Source: Nonomuraea turcica (lineage in GTDB: Bacteria > Actinomycetota > Actinomycetes > Streptosporangiales > Streptosporangiaceae). From it: DNA of 64,000 bases. The translations under genes were made by a program, and so were the position numbers. The notes beneath the pieces were generated by a model. It saw only the letters and a list, made by a program, of their open reading frames with translations. It was not told the DNA's origin and did not search any database. Positions 43,678 to 52,177 of this stretch are shown in pieces (the stretch's first letter is position 1; every line of letters begins with the position of its first letter). The stretch is from positions 620,001 to 684,000 of the forward strand of contig NZ_JAUZQF010000003.1 of assembly GCF_030718205.1 (NCBI RefSeq), given 5' to 3'.

Positions 43678-44671
43678 CGCCAGAGGCACTATCATGATCG
43701 CCGACTCCGACTTCGGCGACGTGGACATCGAACGCGAGATCGTCGAGGGCGCCGGATTCCAGCTCCTCGCCGCACAGTGCAAGAGCGAGGACGAGGTGAT
43801 CGAAAAGGGGCGGGACGTCGATGGCGTCCTGACCCAGTACGCTCGGGTCGGTTCCCGTGCCATTGACGCGTTCACCCGTTGCCGGGTGATCGCTCGCTAT
43901 GGCACGGGCGTGGACATCGTCGACGTCAACGCCGCGACCCGGCGGGGCATCCAGGTCACGAACGCGCCGAACGAGTGGTGCGCCGAGGAGGTCGCCGACC
44001 ATGCCGTCGCGCTCTGGCTCGCCGCCGCCCGCAAGATCTGCGCATACGACCAGGCGACCCGGCAGGGCGTCTGGCAGTGGCAGAGCGGGGAGCCGATCTG
44101 GCGGCTGCGGGGACGGGTGTTCGGGCTGCTGTCCTTCGGCTCCATCGCACAGCTCATCGCCGAACGCGCGAGAGCATTCGGCGTCGAGGTCTGGACGTAC
44201 GACCCGTTTCTTGACGAGTCCGAGATCCGATCGCGCCAGGTGCGGCCGGTGTCCTTCGACGAACTCGTGGAAGGCGCCGACTACCTGGTGATCCAGGCGC
44301 CGCTCACCCCCAGGACACACCACACCTTCGACCGTACGACGCTCCGCAGGATGAAACCGACCGCCATCCTCATCAACACCGCGCGCGGCCCGATCGTGGA
44401 GGATGCGGCGCTCTACCAGGCACTCACCGAGGGATGGATCGCCGGCGCAGCACTGGACGACCTTGAGGAGGAGCCCGCGAAACAGCGCGGCTGGCGCCCC
44501 CGCAACCCCCTGTTCACGCTGCCCAACGTGATCGTCACGCCCCACGCCGCCTACTACTCCGAGCAGGCCATCACGACAGTGCGGCGTATCGCCGCAGAAG
44601 AGGCCGTACGGGTTCTGACCGGGCAACGCGCCCGTAGCCCGGTCAATGAGGTGACGGCCGACTCTCCTTGA
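43664..44671 (+). CDS. D-isomer-specific 2-hydroxyacid dehydrogenase
   Basis: The 335-aa NAD-dependent enzyme reduces a 2-keto acid or oxidises a D-2-hydroxy acid. Catalytic motifs are visible: NAPNEWCAEEVADHAVAL (substrate loop), the catalytic Arg in INTARGPIVEDAAL, and the Glu and His region LEEEPAK, then VIVTPHAAYYS. The NAD motif is LRGRVFGLLSFGSIAQLIA, with GLLSFGSIA in place of GxGxxG, which is slightly unusual. The GTG at 43664, preceded by AAGGGG, overlaps the dehydratase by 14 bases; the ATG at 43694 is the alternative. It would process the 2-keto product of the dehydratase. Confidence 0.88.
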   Translation: MTRTDARGTIMIADSDFGDVDIEREIVEGAGFQLLAAQCKSEDEVIEKGRDVDGVLTQYARVGSRAIDAFTRCRVIARYGTGVDIVDVNAATRRGIQVTNAPNEWCAEEVADHAVALWLAAARKICAYDQATRQGVWQWQSGEPIWRLRGRVFGLLSFGSIAQLIAERARAFGVEVWTYDPFLDESEIRSRQVRPVSFDELVEGADYLVIQAPLTPRTHHTFDRTTLRRMKPTAILINTARGPIVEDAALYQALTEGWIAGAALDDLEEEPAKQRGWRPRNPLFTLPNVIVTPHAAYYSEQAITTVRRIAAEEAVRVLTGQRARSPVNEVTADSP

Positions 44672-44960
44672 GGAACCCGGGTAGGAGATCGCTGGTAGGG
44701 ACAGCGCGACAGCTTTCGTCAAAGTTCCTTCCGCGCATCGCCGCACTCCCACCACACACTCGACCGCGCTCCATTCGCCGGACGGCCCCCTCCGAGACGT
44801 TCCAGGGCGGCGTTCTACCAGGGGTCGTCCTCATCGAAGTCCTGCTCCTCGTCGCGGCATCGGGGGTCGCGTAGTTGCCGGATGGCGGTGCTGGCGGGGC
44901 CAGATGGCCCGGGTTTCCTCGGGCCGGAGGTCAGACGATGCGGGTGGCAACGTTGCTGCG
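44672..44960. other. Intergenic region without recognised gene
   Basis: No frame with convincing coding bias and no clear terminator were seen after the dehydrogenase. Confidence 0.35.
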
Positions 44961-44964
44961 GTCC

Positions 44965-45185
44965 TTGGGGAAATCGGCGGGGTGCGTGCCTGGACAGAGG
45001 CGGCGTATGCGGCGGCCACCGCCTCCCAGGTGCTCGGCTCGCAGAGCGGCTTGGATCGCCGCGGCCTTACCGGCCACGTTCTTGCGGCGGGCCCGCTTGA
45101 GAGGGCTCACATGGAGAAGGCGTAGCGGCCTTGGGGCGGTCTTGCGGGCCTGGGTGGCGCAGGATCTCCCCCACTCGGTCGGCGG
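44965..45185 (-). pseudogene. IS110-family transposase remnant
   Basis: On the minus strand LKRARRKNVAGKAAAIQAAL, then RAEHL, and in a second frame AAYAASVQA match the linker region of IS110-family transposases, which read RSALKRARR...GKAAAIQAALRSEQL...VAAAYAASV. The reading frame changes near 45020 and both catalytic DEDD and serine regions are missing. It is a dead internal fragment. Confidence 0.65.
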
Positions 45186-45224
45186 TGCGGATGGTGATGG
45201 GCCGGCGGCCGTCGAGCCGCGTCC

Positions 45225-45347
45225 GTCGCCAGGGCGCCAGAAGCGCCCGGCGAACGCTCCCACCAGCCAGAACGGCACGGCGAGAGCGAAGACCAGCGCG
45301 ATGAACGTCCCAGGAGTCCGGCGTAAGGTGCCGATAATGGTGAACAT
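45225..45347 (-). pseudogene. N-terminal scrap resembling a CPBP-type membrane protease
   Basis: A minus-strand frame from the ATG at 45347 reads TPGTFIALVFALAVPFWLVG, like the first span of CPBP intramembrane proteases, then runs into the IS110 remnant. It overlaps the phosphate acetyltransferase start on the other strand, so it is either a truncated gene or coincidence. Confidence 0.35.
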
Positions 45348-47424
45348 GACGCGTGCGGTGTACGTGGCGGCAGGCGAGGCCGGAAGCAACAAGGGCACGG
45401 TCGCCCTGGGCATGGTGGAGTTGCTGTCGCGGCAGGTGGAGACCGTGGGCGTGTTGCGCCCAGTGGTCCGGGCGGGACGCGAGGACAACCTGATCAACAC
45501 CCTCCGGAGCAGGTTCCAGCTCGCCCTGCCCTACGAGACGTACGCCGGCGTCACCTACGACGAGGTGCACGCCGACGCCGAACGTGCGGCCGGCGACATC
45601 GTGGCCCGCTACCGTGCGCTCGCGGGGCGGTGTGACGCGGTGGTGGTGGTCGGGACGGACTACACCGACGTGGGCGCGCCTACCGAGTTCGAGTTCAACG
45701 CCAGGCTGGCAGCGGACCTGGGAACGCCGGTCCTGAGCGTGGTGAGCGGGAGAGGCAGGACGGTCGCGGAGATCGCCGCCGCGGTCGAGCTGTCGTCCCG
45801 GCAACTGGCGCAGCACCACGCCAGGGAGCTCGCGGTCGTGGTCACCCGGGCGGCTGCCGAGCACATCGCGATCGACCACCTCACGCCGGTGTTCGTGCTG
45901 CCCGAGGCCCCCTCCCTGCGCGCGCCCACCGTCGCCGACCTGCTCGGCGCCTGCGACGGCAGGTTCTTCCTCGGCGAGCGCGACGGGCTCGGCCGGGAGG
46001 CGAGCGCCCTGATGGTGGGCGCGATGTCGTTGCCCGGCATCCTGGACCGCTATACCGAGGGCGCAGCGGTGATCATCCCCTCTGATCGGGCCGCCGCGCT
46101 GCTGCCCGGGCTGATCGCGGCGCATGCCGCGCCGGGCTTCCCCACGCTGTCGGCGGTGATCATGACGGGCGGCACGGATCTGCCCGCCCCGGTGGACCGG
46201 CTGCTGCGCAGCATGGCCATTCCTCTGCCGGTCATCGCCACCGACCACGACACCTTCGACACCGCGACCCGTCTGTCGGCGGTGGAGGGCCAGTTCACGC
46301 CCGAAGCCGGTGGGAAGACCGACACGGCACTGCGGTTGTTCGCCGAGCACGTCGACGGCCGACTGCTGCTCGATCGGCTGGCCATCGCCAAGACCGACGT
46401 CGTCACTCCGCTGATGTTCGAGTACGAGCTGCTGGACCGGGCGCGTACCCGGCGCAGGCACATCGTGCTGCCCGAAGGCGAGGAGCCGCGCATCCTGCGC
46501 GCGGCAGACGTTCTGCTGCGCCGTGGCGTGGCCGAGCTCACCCTGCTCGGCGACGAGGAACGCATCCGGGAGCAGGCTGCCCAACTCGGCCTGGATCTGG
46601 AGCAGGCCAGGGTGCTCGACCCGTTCGACGCGCAGCTGCGCGAGCGGTTCGCCGGCGAGTACGCCAGAGTCCGGGCGCACCGGGGGATGACCGTCGAGCT
46701 GGCCCGCGACACCGTCACCGACGTGTCCTACTTCGGCACGCTGATGGTGCACACCGGCATGGCCGACGGCATGGTCTCGGGCGCGGCGCACACCACCGCG
46801 CACACCATCAGGCCGGCGTTCGAGATCCTGCGCCTGGGACTGGTCTCCAGCGTGTTCTTCATGTGCCTGGCCGACCGGGTGCTGGTGTACGGCGACTGCG
46901 CGGTCAACCCCGACCCGACCGCCGAGCAGCTCGCCGACATCGCGATCTCCTCGGCCCGCACCGCCGCCCTGTTCGGCGTCGACCCCAAGATCGCCATGCT
47001 GTCGTACTCGACGGGCGCCTCGGGCGCCGGCGCCGACGTCGACAAGGTTCGCACCGCAACCCTGCTGGTCCGCGAGCACCGTCCCGACCTGCTGGTGGAA
47101 GGGCCGATCCAGTACGACGCCGCGGTCGATCCCTCGGTGGCGCGGACGAAGATGCCGGACAGCCAGGTGGCCGGGCGCGCCACCGTCTTCGTGGTGCCCG
47201 ACCTCAACACCGGCAACAACCTCTACAAGGCTGTCCAGCGCAGCGCAGGCGCCGTCGCGGTGGGACCGGTGCTCCAAGGACTGCGTAAGCCCGTCAACGA
47301 CCTGTCCCGCGGTGCCACCGTCGCCGACATCGTCACCACCGTGGCCATCACGGCCGCGCAAGTACGCGACGACGAACCGAACGCCGGCCGCGGGGGCGCG
47401 GTGGAAACGGCGATACGCCATTGA
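45337..47424 (+). CDS. pta: Phosphate acetyltransferase (long form)
   Basis: The 695-aa enzyme interconverts acetyl-CoA and acetyl phosphate. It has the three-part layout of long Pta: an N-terminal dethiobiotin-synthetase-like P-loop domain (VYVAAGEAGSNKGTVALG, residues 7-24), a DRTGG domain in the middle (VGAMSLPGILDRYTEGAAVI), and the catalytic PTA domain (about 370-690; VLPEGEEPRILRAAD, DGMVSGAAHTTAHTIRPA, LSYSTGASGAG, NTGNNLYKAVQR). The ATG at 45337 has AAGGTG upstream; an ATG three codons on is also possible. Acetate kinase, its usual neighbour, is not in the window. Confidence 0.94.
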   Translation: MVNMTRAVYVAAGEAGSNKGTVALGMVELLSRQVETVGVLRPVVRAGREDNLINTLRSRFQLALPYETYAGVTYDEVHADAERAAGDIVARYRALAGRCDAVVVVGTDYTDVGAPTEFEFNARLAADLGTPVLSVVSGRGRTVAEIAAAVELSSRQLAQHHARELAVVVTRAAAEHIAIDHLTPVFVLPEAPSLRAPTVADLLGACDGRFFLGERDGLGREASALMVGAMSLPGILDRYTEGAAVIIPSDRAAALLPGLIAAHAAPGFPTLSAVIMTGGTDLPAPVDRLLRSMAIPLPVIATDHDTFDTATRLSAVEGQFTPEAGGKTDTALRLFAEHVDGRLLLDRLAIAKTDVVTPLMFEYELLDRARTRRRHIVLPEGEEPRILRAADVLLRRGVAELTLLGDEERIREQAAQLGLDLEQARVLDPFDAQLRERFAGEYARVRAHRGMTVELARDTVTDVSYFGTLMVHTGMADGMVSGAAHTTAHTIRPAFEILRLGLVSSVFFMCLADRVLVYGDCAVNPDPTAEQLADIAISSARTAALFGVDPKIAMLSYSTGASGAGADVDKVRTATLLVREHRPDLLVEGPIQYDAAVDPSVARTKMPDSQVAGRATVFVVPDLNTGNNLYKAVQRSAGAVAVGPVLQGLRKPVNDLSRGATVADIVTTVAITAAQVRDDEPNAGRGGAVETAIRH

Positions 47425-47566
47425 CGGCAGACATCGAGCACCCGCGATCGGCGCCTGTCATGCGTGCCCGGTGGGGCCACGGCTCCTCGCAAAATCTCCG
47501 TGAAGCGGCGTCCTGCCCCAGGTCTTATCTGTGATGACCAGGCAAAACGCCTTATAGGGTGCATGT

Positions 47567-48073
47567 ATGGGCAGGTTTACCAGCCCGCACAGGACCGGCA
47601 CACGACAATCGATCAGTCCGTGGATTGACTACGCGGCGCTGTTCTCCGCCACGCCGTCCCCTTGCCTGGTGCTGGACCCGGACCTGGTGATCGTCGATGT
47701 GAACCAGGCCTACCTGCGCGCGACCGGCCGTACCGCCGAGGACCTGATCGGGCAGCACATCTTGGCCGCATTCCCCGATAACCCCGGCGATCCCAACGCC
47801 GACGGGGTGCAGAACCTGCGCGCCTCGCTGCACCGGGTGCTGGCCTCCCAGAAACCGGACAGTATGGGGCTGCAGAAGTACGACATCCCCCTCGCCGGCT
47901 CCCCTGGAACGTTCGAGGAACGCTGGTGGTGCCCGATCAACACCCCCGTCCTGGCGCCGGACGGGAGGCTGTCGTGGATCATTCACCGGGTCGAGGACGT
48001 GACGGAGCTGGTCCGCTCTGCGGTCCGGAGCGGGCCGCAGACGGCCGCGGGGCGAGGCTGCGGGAGGAGGTGA
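47567..48073 (+). CDS. PAS-domain sensor module, cut off by a frameshift
   Basis: The 168-aa product is a PAS sensor: LFSATPSPCLVLDPDLVIVD, then NQAYLRATGRTAEDLIGQ, through to LSWIIHRVEDVTELV. After VEDVTELVR the frame drifts and ends at 48073. In the +2 frame the expected linker continues as ERAADGRGARLREEVMQAE into the phosphatase gene. In relatives this is one PAS-SpoIIE polypeptide, so the break is either a real mutation, a sequencing slip or a coupled two-gene arrangement; the stop and next ATG overlap as TGATG. Confidence 0.75.
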   Translation: MGRFTSPHRTGTRQSISPWIDYAALFSATPSPCLVLDPDLVIVDVNQAYLRATGRTAEDLIGQHILAAFPDNPGDPNADGVQNLRASLHRVLASQKPDSMGLQKYDIPLAGSPGTFEERWWCPINTPVLAPDGRLSWIIHRVEDVTELVRSAVRSGPQTAAGRGCGRR

Positions 48074-48852
48074 TGCAGGCCGAACTCTATGCCCGGGCAC
48101 AAGAACTCCAGCGGTTGTATGCGGAACTGCGCCAGGCGCACGCCCGTGAACGCCAGGTCGCGCTCGCCCTTCAGGAGGCCATGCTCCGCTGCCCCGATCT
48201 GGACCTGCACCCCGACATCGCGGTCCGTTATCTGCCCGCGGTGGGAATGCTGAACGTCTGCGGCGACTGGTACGACGTCGTCGACCTACCGGACGGCTGC
48301 TTCGCCGTCGCGGTCGGCGACGTCGTAGGTCACGGTCTGGAAGCCGCCACGACCATGGGGATGCTGCGCAGCGCGCTGAGCGCCGCGATCCGCGCCGTGC
48401 AGGAGCCGGCCGCGGCGCTGGAAGTGCTCGGCCTGTACGCCCGTTCGCTTGACGGGGCGCTGGCCACCACGGCGGTCAAGGCCGTGATCGACACCACACG
48501 ATGCCGCATCACCTACAGCAGCGCCGGCCACCTACCGCCCGTCCTGCTCCACCGCGACGGGGCTTGTGTGCTGCTGGAGGAGGCCACCGATCCTCCGCTG
48601 GGCGCCCGCCCCGAGCACGTCACCCGCCCGCAGGCAGAATTGCCCTACACGGCCGGCGACACCCTCGTCCTGTACACCGACGGGCTCATCGAACGCCGCG
48701 GCCGGGACATCGACGTCGGATTGGCATGCCTGACCGACGCGCTCGCCCGATCCAGCCGGCTCGACCCCGAACACCTCGCCGATGCCCTCCTGGCCGAGCT
48801 TGATGTCAGCAGCGCCCGCGACGACGTCGCCCTGCTCGTCGTTCGCCTGTAG
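48073..48852 (+). CDS. SpoIIE/RsbU-type PP2C phosphatase
   Basis: The 259-aa protein starts with a coiled-coil linker (AELYARAQELQRLYAELRQA) and continues with the SpoIIE phosphatase fold. Metal-site motifs are GDWYDVVDLPDG and VGDVVGHGLEAA near residues 68-98, and the C-terminal metal ligand lies in SSARDDVALLVV. It would dephosphorylate an anti-anti-sigma protein to activate a sigma factor, with input from the upstream PAS module. GGGAGGAGG lies just before the ATG at 48073, so separate translation is feasible even if the two were once a single gene. Confidence 0.85.
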   Translation: MQAELYARAQELQRLYAELRQAHARERQVALALQEAMLRCPDLDLHPDIAVRYLPAVGMLNVCGDWYDVVDLPDGCFAVAVGDVVGHGLEAATTMGMLRSALSAAIRAVQEPAAALEVLGLYARSLDGALATTAVKAVIDTTRCRITYSSAGHLPPVLLHRDGACVLLEEATDPPLGARPEHVTRPQAELPYTAGDTLVLYTDGLIERRGRDIDVGLACLTDALARSSRLDPEHLADALLAELDVSSARDDVALLVVRL

Positions 48853-49057
48853 AAGGGCGATGTTGCCCGCGTTCCATGAGGGATCGTGCCTTCAGGCAGT
48901 GACCACGCACGCCCGTCCCGACGCCGGGGCGTGCTTGGGGGGGCTTGTCCGCCGCGAGGGCGGGCGTGGCGACGGCGGTGGTCAGGAGACCGATCGCGAC
49001 CGTCGACAGGGCGCTCCACATGAGCCCCCGGCTGCGTACACCCTTGCTGCTGACCAC
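48806..49057 (-). pseudogene. Secreted-protein N-terminus, truncated after the signal peptide
   Basis: A GTG at 49057 begins a clear signal peptide (basic SSKGVRSRG, hydrophobic MWSALSTVAIGLLTTAVATP, cleavage ALAADK). About 20 residues later the sequence loses coding character and runs antisense into the phosphatase gene. The mature protein is gone, so this is a gene remnant. Confidence 0.55.
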
Positions 49058-49566
49058 GAAATTCCGGAGTCGGCCGGACCGTCGTTCGGCAGCACAACGG
49101 CGCTGGCCGGCGGGCAGCCTGGCCTTGCGTGGCAGTCGTGTGCGCGCCTCGGCGCGTTAAGCCATTCAACTCTTCAATCGGTGACGTGAGCACGGGCGGC
49201 ACCGCCCGGCCGTGGGCCGGAGAGCTGCGCGCATGCCCCCGTACGCGGCCCGCTGACTGCGCCGCAGCGCGTGTGACGTGCGCCCGGAGCGGCTCGCCGG
49301 TGCTGACCGTCAACTGACTGATGTGCCGGGTGTCGGCCGCGAACGACAGTGAGACGCACCCCAACAGCTGACGACCTGAACTTCAGCGAGAGGAACGTCA
49401 TGAAACGTTTTCTGATCATTCTCGCGGCCGGTGTGCCGCTGGCTGCGGCGATGTCTCGACGACGCCCTGCGCGAGGCCCGTACGGACCTGGCCGAACTCG
49501 ACCGGCTCACCCGGGCGCTCACCGAGGCCCCGGGCGACGCCGCTTTGCTTCTTTTCTCGGCGATGT
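49058..49566. other. Gene debris
   Basis: An ATG at 49399 with GAGAGGAACG upstream starts MKRFLIILAAGVPLAAAM, a plausible signal peptide. Directly after it, another frame reads DDALREARTDLAELDRLTRA with strong coding bias. The two look like fused ends of different lost genes. Nothing else is recognisable. Confidence 0.4.
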
Positions 49567-49578
49567 GTTAGCGCTAAC
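49567..49578. promoter_or_regulatory. Perfect 12-bp palindrome GTTAGCGCTAAC, LacI-type operator candidate
   Basis: GTTAGCGCTAAC has the central GCGC of LacI-family operators that control cellulose and xylan genes in actinomycetes. It lies 250 bp upstream of the GH5 gene and within an AT-richer patch. No LacI gene is in the window. Confidence 0.5.
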
Positions 49579-49828
49579 TTGGGCTTGGTAGACGGATTTC
49601 TCTCCGGGCGGGCGTCAACGATCACGCCGTGAGCGTGCACAAACCGGCAGTGCCGCCGGTCCATGGTGCATGCCCTCAAGGAGAACCATGACAAGCACCA
49701 CGTCTCGTCGTGCCCGCTCGACCGCGCGCGACTACGCCAGGCACCAGGACCATCTCGGCCGGATCGGCCGACGCGACCTTCCGGCCCGTGAGCAGACCAC
49801 CGCGACGACGCACGAGAAAGGTTCCCTC

Positions 49829-51289
49829 ATGGACACATCCCGAGCCAGGCGGCTGCTCGCCGGACTGGCAGCCCTGGTGCTCCTGCCGATCACCGCGGTG
49901 AGCTTATGGACGACGCCCGCAGCGGCCGCGACCAGTCAGTTCCGCGGCATGAACTGGGCGGTGCTGGGCGACAACTTCAGCACCGGCCCGCTCGTCGTCG
50001 ACGGGCTGAGCGGCTCCGACAGCTACGCCACGGTGCAGGCCAAGGCCAACGCGCTGTACGACGACATGCAGTCGACACTCGGCGTGAACACGGTCCGGCT
50101 GCCGATCAACACCCACACCGTCGGCACCACCTGGTGGAACGCCTACCGCGGCGCCGTCGACGCCGCCACGGCGCGCGGGTGGAAGGTCATCCTCGCGTAC
50201 TGGGAGGACGGCGCGGCCTCCGGGGGCCGCATCACCAACCTGTCGGCGTGGAACTCGATGTGGTCGACCGTGACCTCCCAGTACGGATCGAACAGCCTCG
50301 TGTACTTCGAGCCGATGAACGAGCCGCACGGCTACAGCTCGGCCGAGTGGCGCAACCTCGCCGCCGACTGGCTGGACTACCACTACTCGGCCCCGTCGAA
50401 CCGGGTGCTCGTCGGCGGTACCGGCTACAGCCAGGACCTCCGTGACCTGTGCAACGACTCGCGTTTCGCCGGCACGCTGTTCTCGTTCCACCACTACGCG
50501 TTCTTCTACTCGGCGAACACGTACGACGGCTGGAGGTCCCACGTCCAGACCCGCCTTGGCAACTGCGCCTCGCGGGCGGTCGTCACCGAGTTCGGGGCTC
50601 CGATGAACAACGGCCTGAACTACGCCGACGCGAACAGCACGGACAACTTCGTTCGCCACATCCGCGCCGTCACCCAGGTGATGCGGGACAACGCCATGGG
50701 CGGCACCTACTGGCCGGCCATCGGCGGCAAGCCCGGCGACATCGGCTACGACTGGTACTCGATGTACGCCAGGAGCGGCAGCGGCACCGACCTCAACCTC
50801 ACGATCCGCAACCAGTCCGGCGCGAACCGCCTGCGCTACGGCTGGGGCGACGCCGTCGACGGCGGCGGTGGCGCAACGACGACCCAGATCGTCAACCAGA
50901 ACTCCGGCAAGTGCGTCGACGTCCTGCAGGGCTCGACCGCGAACGCCGCCGAGATCATCCAGTACACCTGCACCGGGGCCGCCAACCAGCAGTGGCAACT
51001 GCGCGATCTGGGCAACGGCTACCACAACATCGTGGCGCAGCACTCCGGCAAGTGCCTCGACGTGAACAACGCCTCCACCGCGGACAACGCGGCCGTCATC
51101 CAGTACACGTGCGGCAGCGGCACCAACCAGCAGTGGCAACTCCGCACCGTGTCCGGCACGAGCTACGTCGAGATCGTCGCCCGGCACTCGGGCAAGTGCC
51201 TCGACGTGTCCGGCCAGTCGACGGCAAATAGCGCTCGCCTCCAGCAGTACACCTGCTGGGGCGGCGCCAACCAGCGCTGGGACGCTTAA
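49829..51289 (+). CDS. Secreted GH5-family glycoside hydrolase with C-terminal ricin-B lectin domain
   Basis: The 486-aa exported enzyme has a signal peptide (RRLLAGLAALVLLPITAVS, cleavage after AAA), a GH5 TIM barrel (about 36-350) and a CBM13 ricin-B trefoil (about 360-486). The acid/base glutamate is in VYFEPMNEPHGY and the nucleophile in RAVVTEFGAPMN, so the active site is complete. The trefoil has three repeats with NSGKCVDVLQ, HSGKCLDVNN and HSGKCLDVSG, each ending in QQW or QRW. It should cut a beta-glucan or mannan outside the cell. The ATG at 49829 follows GAAAGG. Confidence 0.93.
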   Translation: MDTSRARRLLAGLAALVLLPITAVSLWTTPAAAATSQFRGMNWAVLGDNFSTGPLVVDGLSGSDSYATVQAKANALYDDMQSTLGVNTVRLPINTHTVGTTWWNAYRGAVDAATARGWKVILAYWEDGAASGGRITNLSAWNSMWSTVTSQYGSNSLVYFEPMNEPHGYSSAEWRNLAADWLDYHYSAPSNRVLVGGTGYSQDLRDLCNDSRFAGTLFSFHHYAFFYSANTYDGWRSHVQTRLGNCASRAVVTEFGAPMNNGLNYADANSTDNFVRHIRAVTQVMRDNAMGGTYWPAIGGKPGDIGYDWYSMYARSGSGTDLNLTIRNQSGANRLRYGWGDAVDGGGGATTTQIVNQNSGKCVDVLQGSTANAAEIIQYTCTGAANQQWQLRDLGNGYHNIVAQHSGKCLDVNNASTADNAAVIQYTCGSGTNQQWQLRTVSGTSYVEIVARHSGKCLDVSGQSTANSARLQQYTCWGGANQRWDA

Positions 51290-51371
51290 GCACGTGATCA
51301 CGAAGGCATCGGGCCACCGGGGGCGCGTAGTCTACGTGATCCTGGACGGCTGAAGGCTGTCAATACTCCGT

Positions 51372-51617
51372 CCACTGCCGCACGGGTGTCCGGGGGATGC
51401 CGCGCAGGCCCAGCTCGCGGGCCAGGACGCGGGTGATCTGCTCGACCGCGCCCTTGCTGGCCGTTTACACCGCGCTGCCGGGCGTGGCCTGCACGGTGCC
51501 GAGGATGGACAGGTTGACGATGCGGCCGCCATCGGGCATGCGCCGGGCGGCTGCCCAGCTGGCGAAGAAGACGGCCTTGGCATTGACAGCCATCAGGCGG
51601 TCCCACATCTCTTGGCA
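51372..51617 (-). pseudogene. Short-chain dehydrogenase remnant with stop at the catalytic tyrosine
   Basis: The minus strand encodes WDRLMAVNAKAVFFASWAAA, PDGGRIVNLSILGTVQATPG, then a TAA (51465-51467) and TASKGAVEQITRVLAREL. In intact SDRs this position is the tyrosine of the YxxxK active site, so a TAC to TAA change has removed the catalytic residue. The cofactor-binding N-terminus and the C-terminus are missing. It is a dead gene fragment. Confidence 0.8.
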
Positions 51618-52177
51618 GGCGCGGGATCACCCTTGCTTGCGGGAGGGCACCTCTATCCCGCGTGCCCGCAAGGAGTCGGCCACCTTCGCCAGGAGCTTGA
51701 GAAGCGCGTCTCGCCTTTTCAGCCTGTTCGGCGACGTGCACCATGGGGACGAAAAGGAACGCAATCGCCGAGCCTGGCGCCGGAAGGTGAGAACGGCGAA
51801 CTGGACGCCGATGATGCTGGTCTCGATGAACTGCATCGCTCCCTTCCTCCGCAGGCCGCCCTGCAGATCAACGATCAGCACTCGAACAGGCGTTCCGAGG
51901 CTTGTGGTCCACGGTGTGTCCCTGGTCTCCAGTCATGGTTCGGGGCGGCCAATCGGAGCCAGGACGACGGTCAAGTGAGCATGTCCCGGCTCGCCGAATG
52001 CTCCAGCATGTCGTTAAAGAGGCGGATCGACTGGGTCAAGAGCCATCGACATGGCCGAACCCGGCTGCCAACCATGAGGGGACGGCCGCTTCATTGGCGG
52101 TCTGCACATCTCGGAAGGAGATCTCCGCAACCCGAAAGGCGAAGACGCAGGTCGTAGCCCTGGGAAAAGGAGATGGA
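51618..52177. other. Intergenic stretch, weak frames only
   Basis: A minus-strand frame at 51627-51881 ends LLKLLAKVADSLRARGIEVP and could be a small protein, but it lacks a ribosome site and convincing codon bias. The promoter of the zinc peptidase gene should lie in the last 150 bp. Confidence 0.3.

Noticed and set aside
44875..45336. 154-codon N-terminal extension of phosphate acetyltransferase
   Set aside because: The extension covers the IS110 remnant and has no conserved sequence; ATG 45337 has a ribosome site and begins the P-loop domain.
45067..47421. Minus-strand frame opposite pta
   Set aside because: Its translation is low-complexity H/R/G/D; pta on the plus strand has full-length domain motifs.
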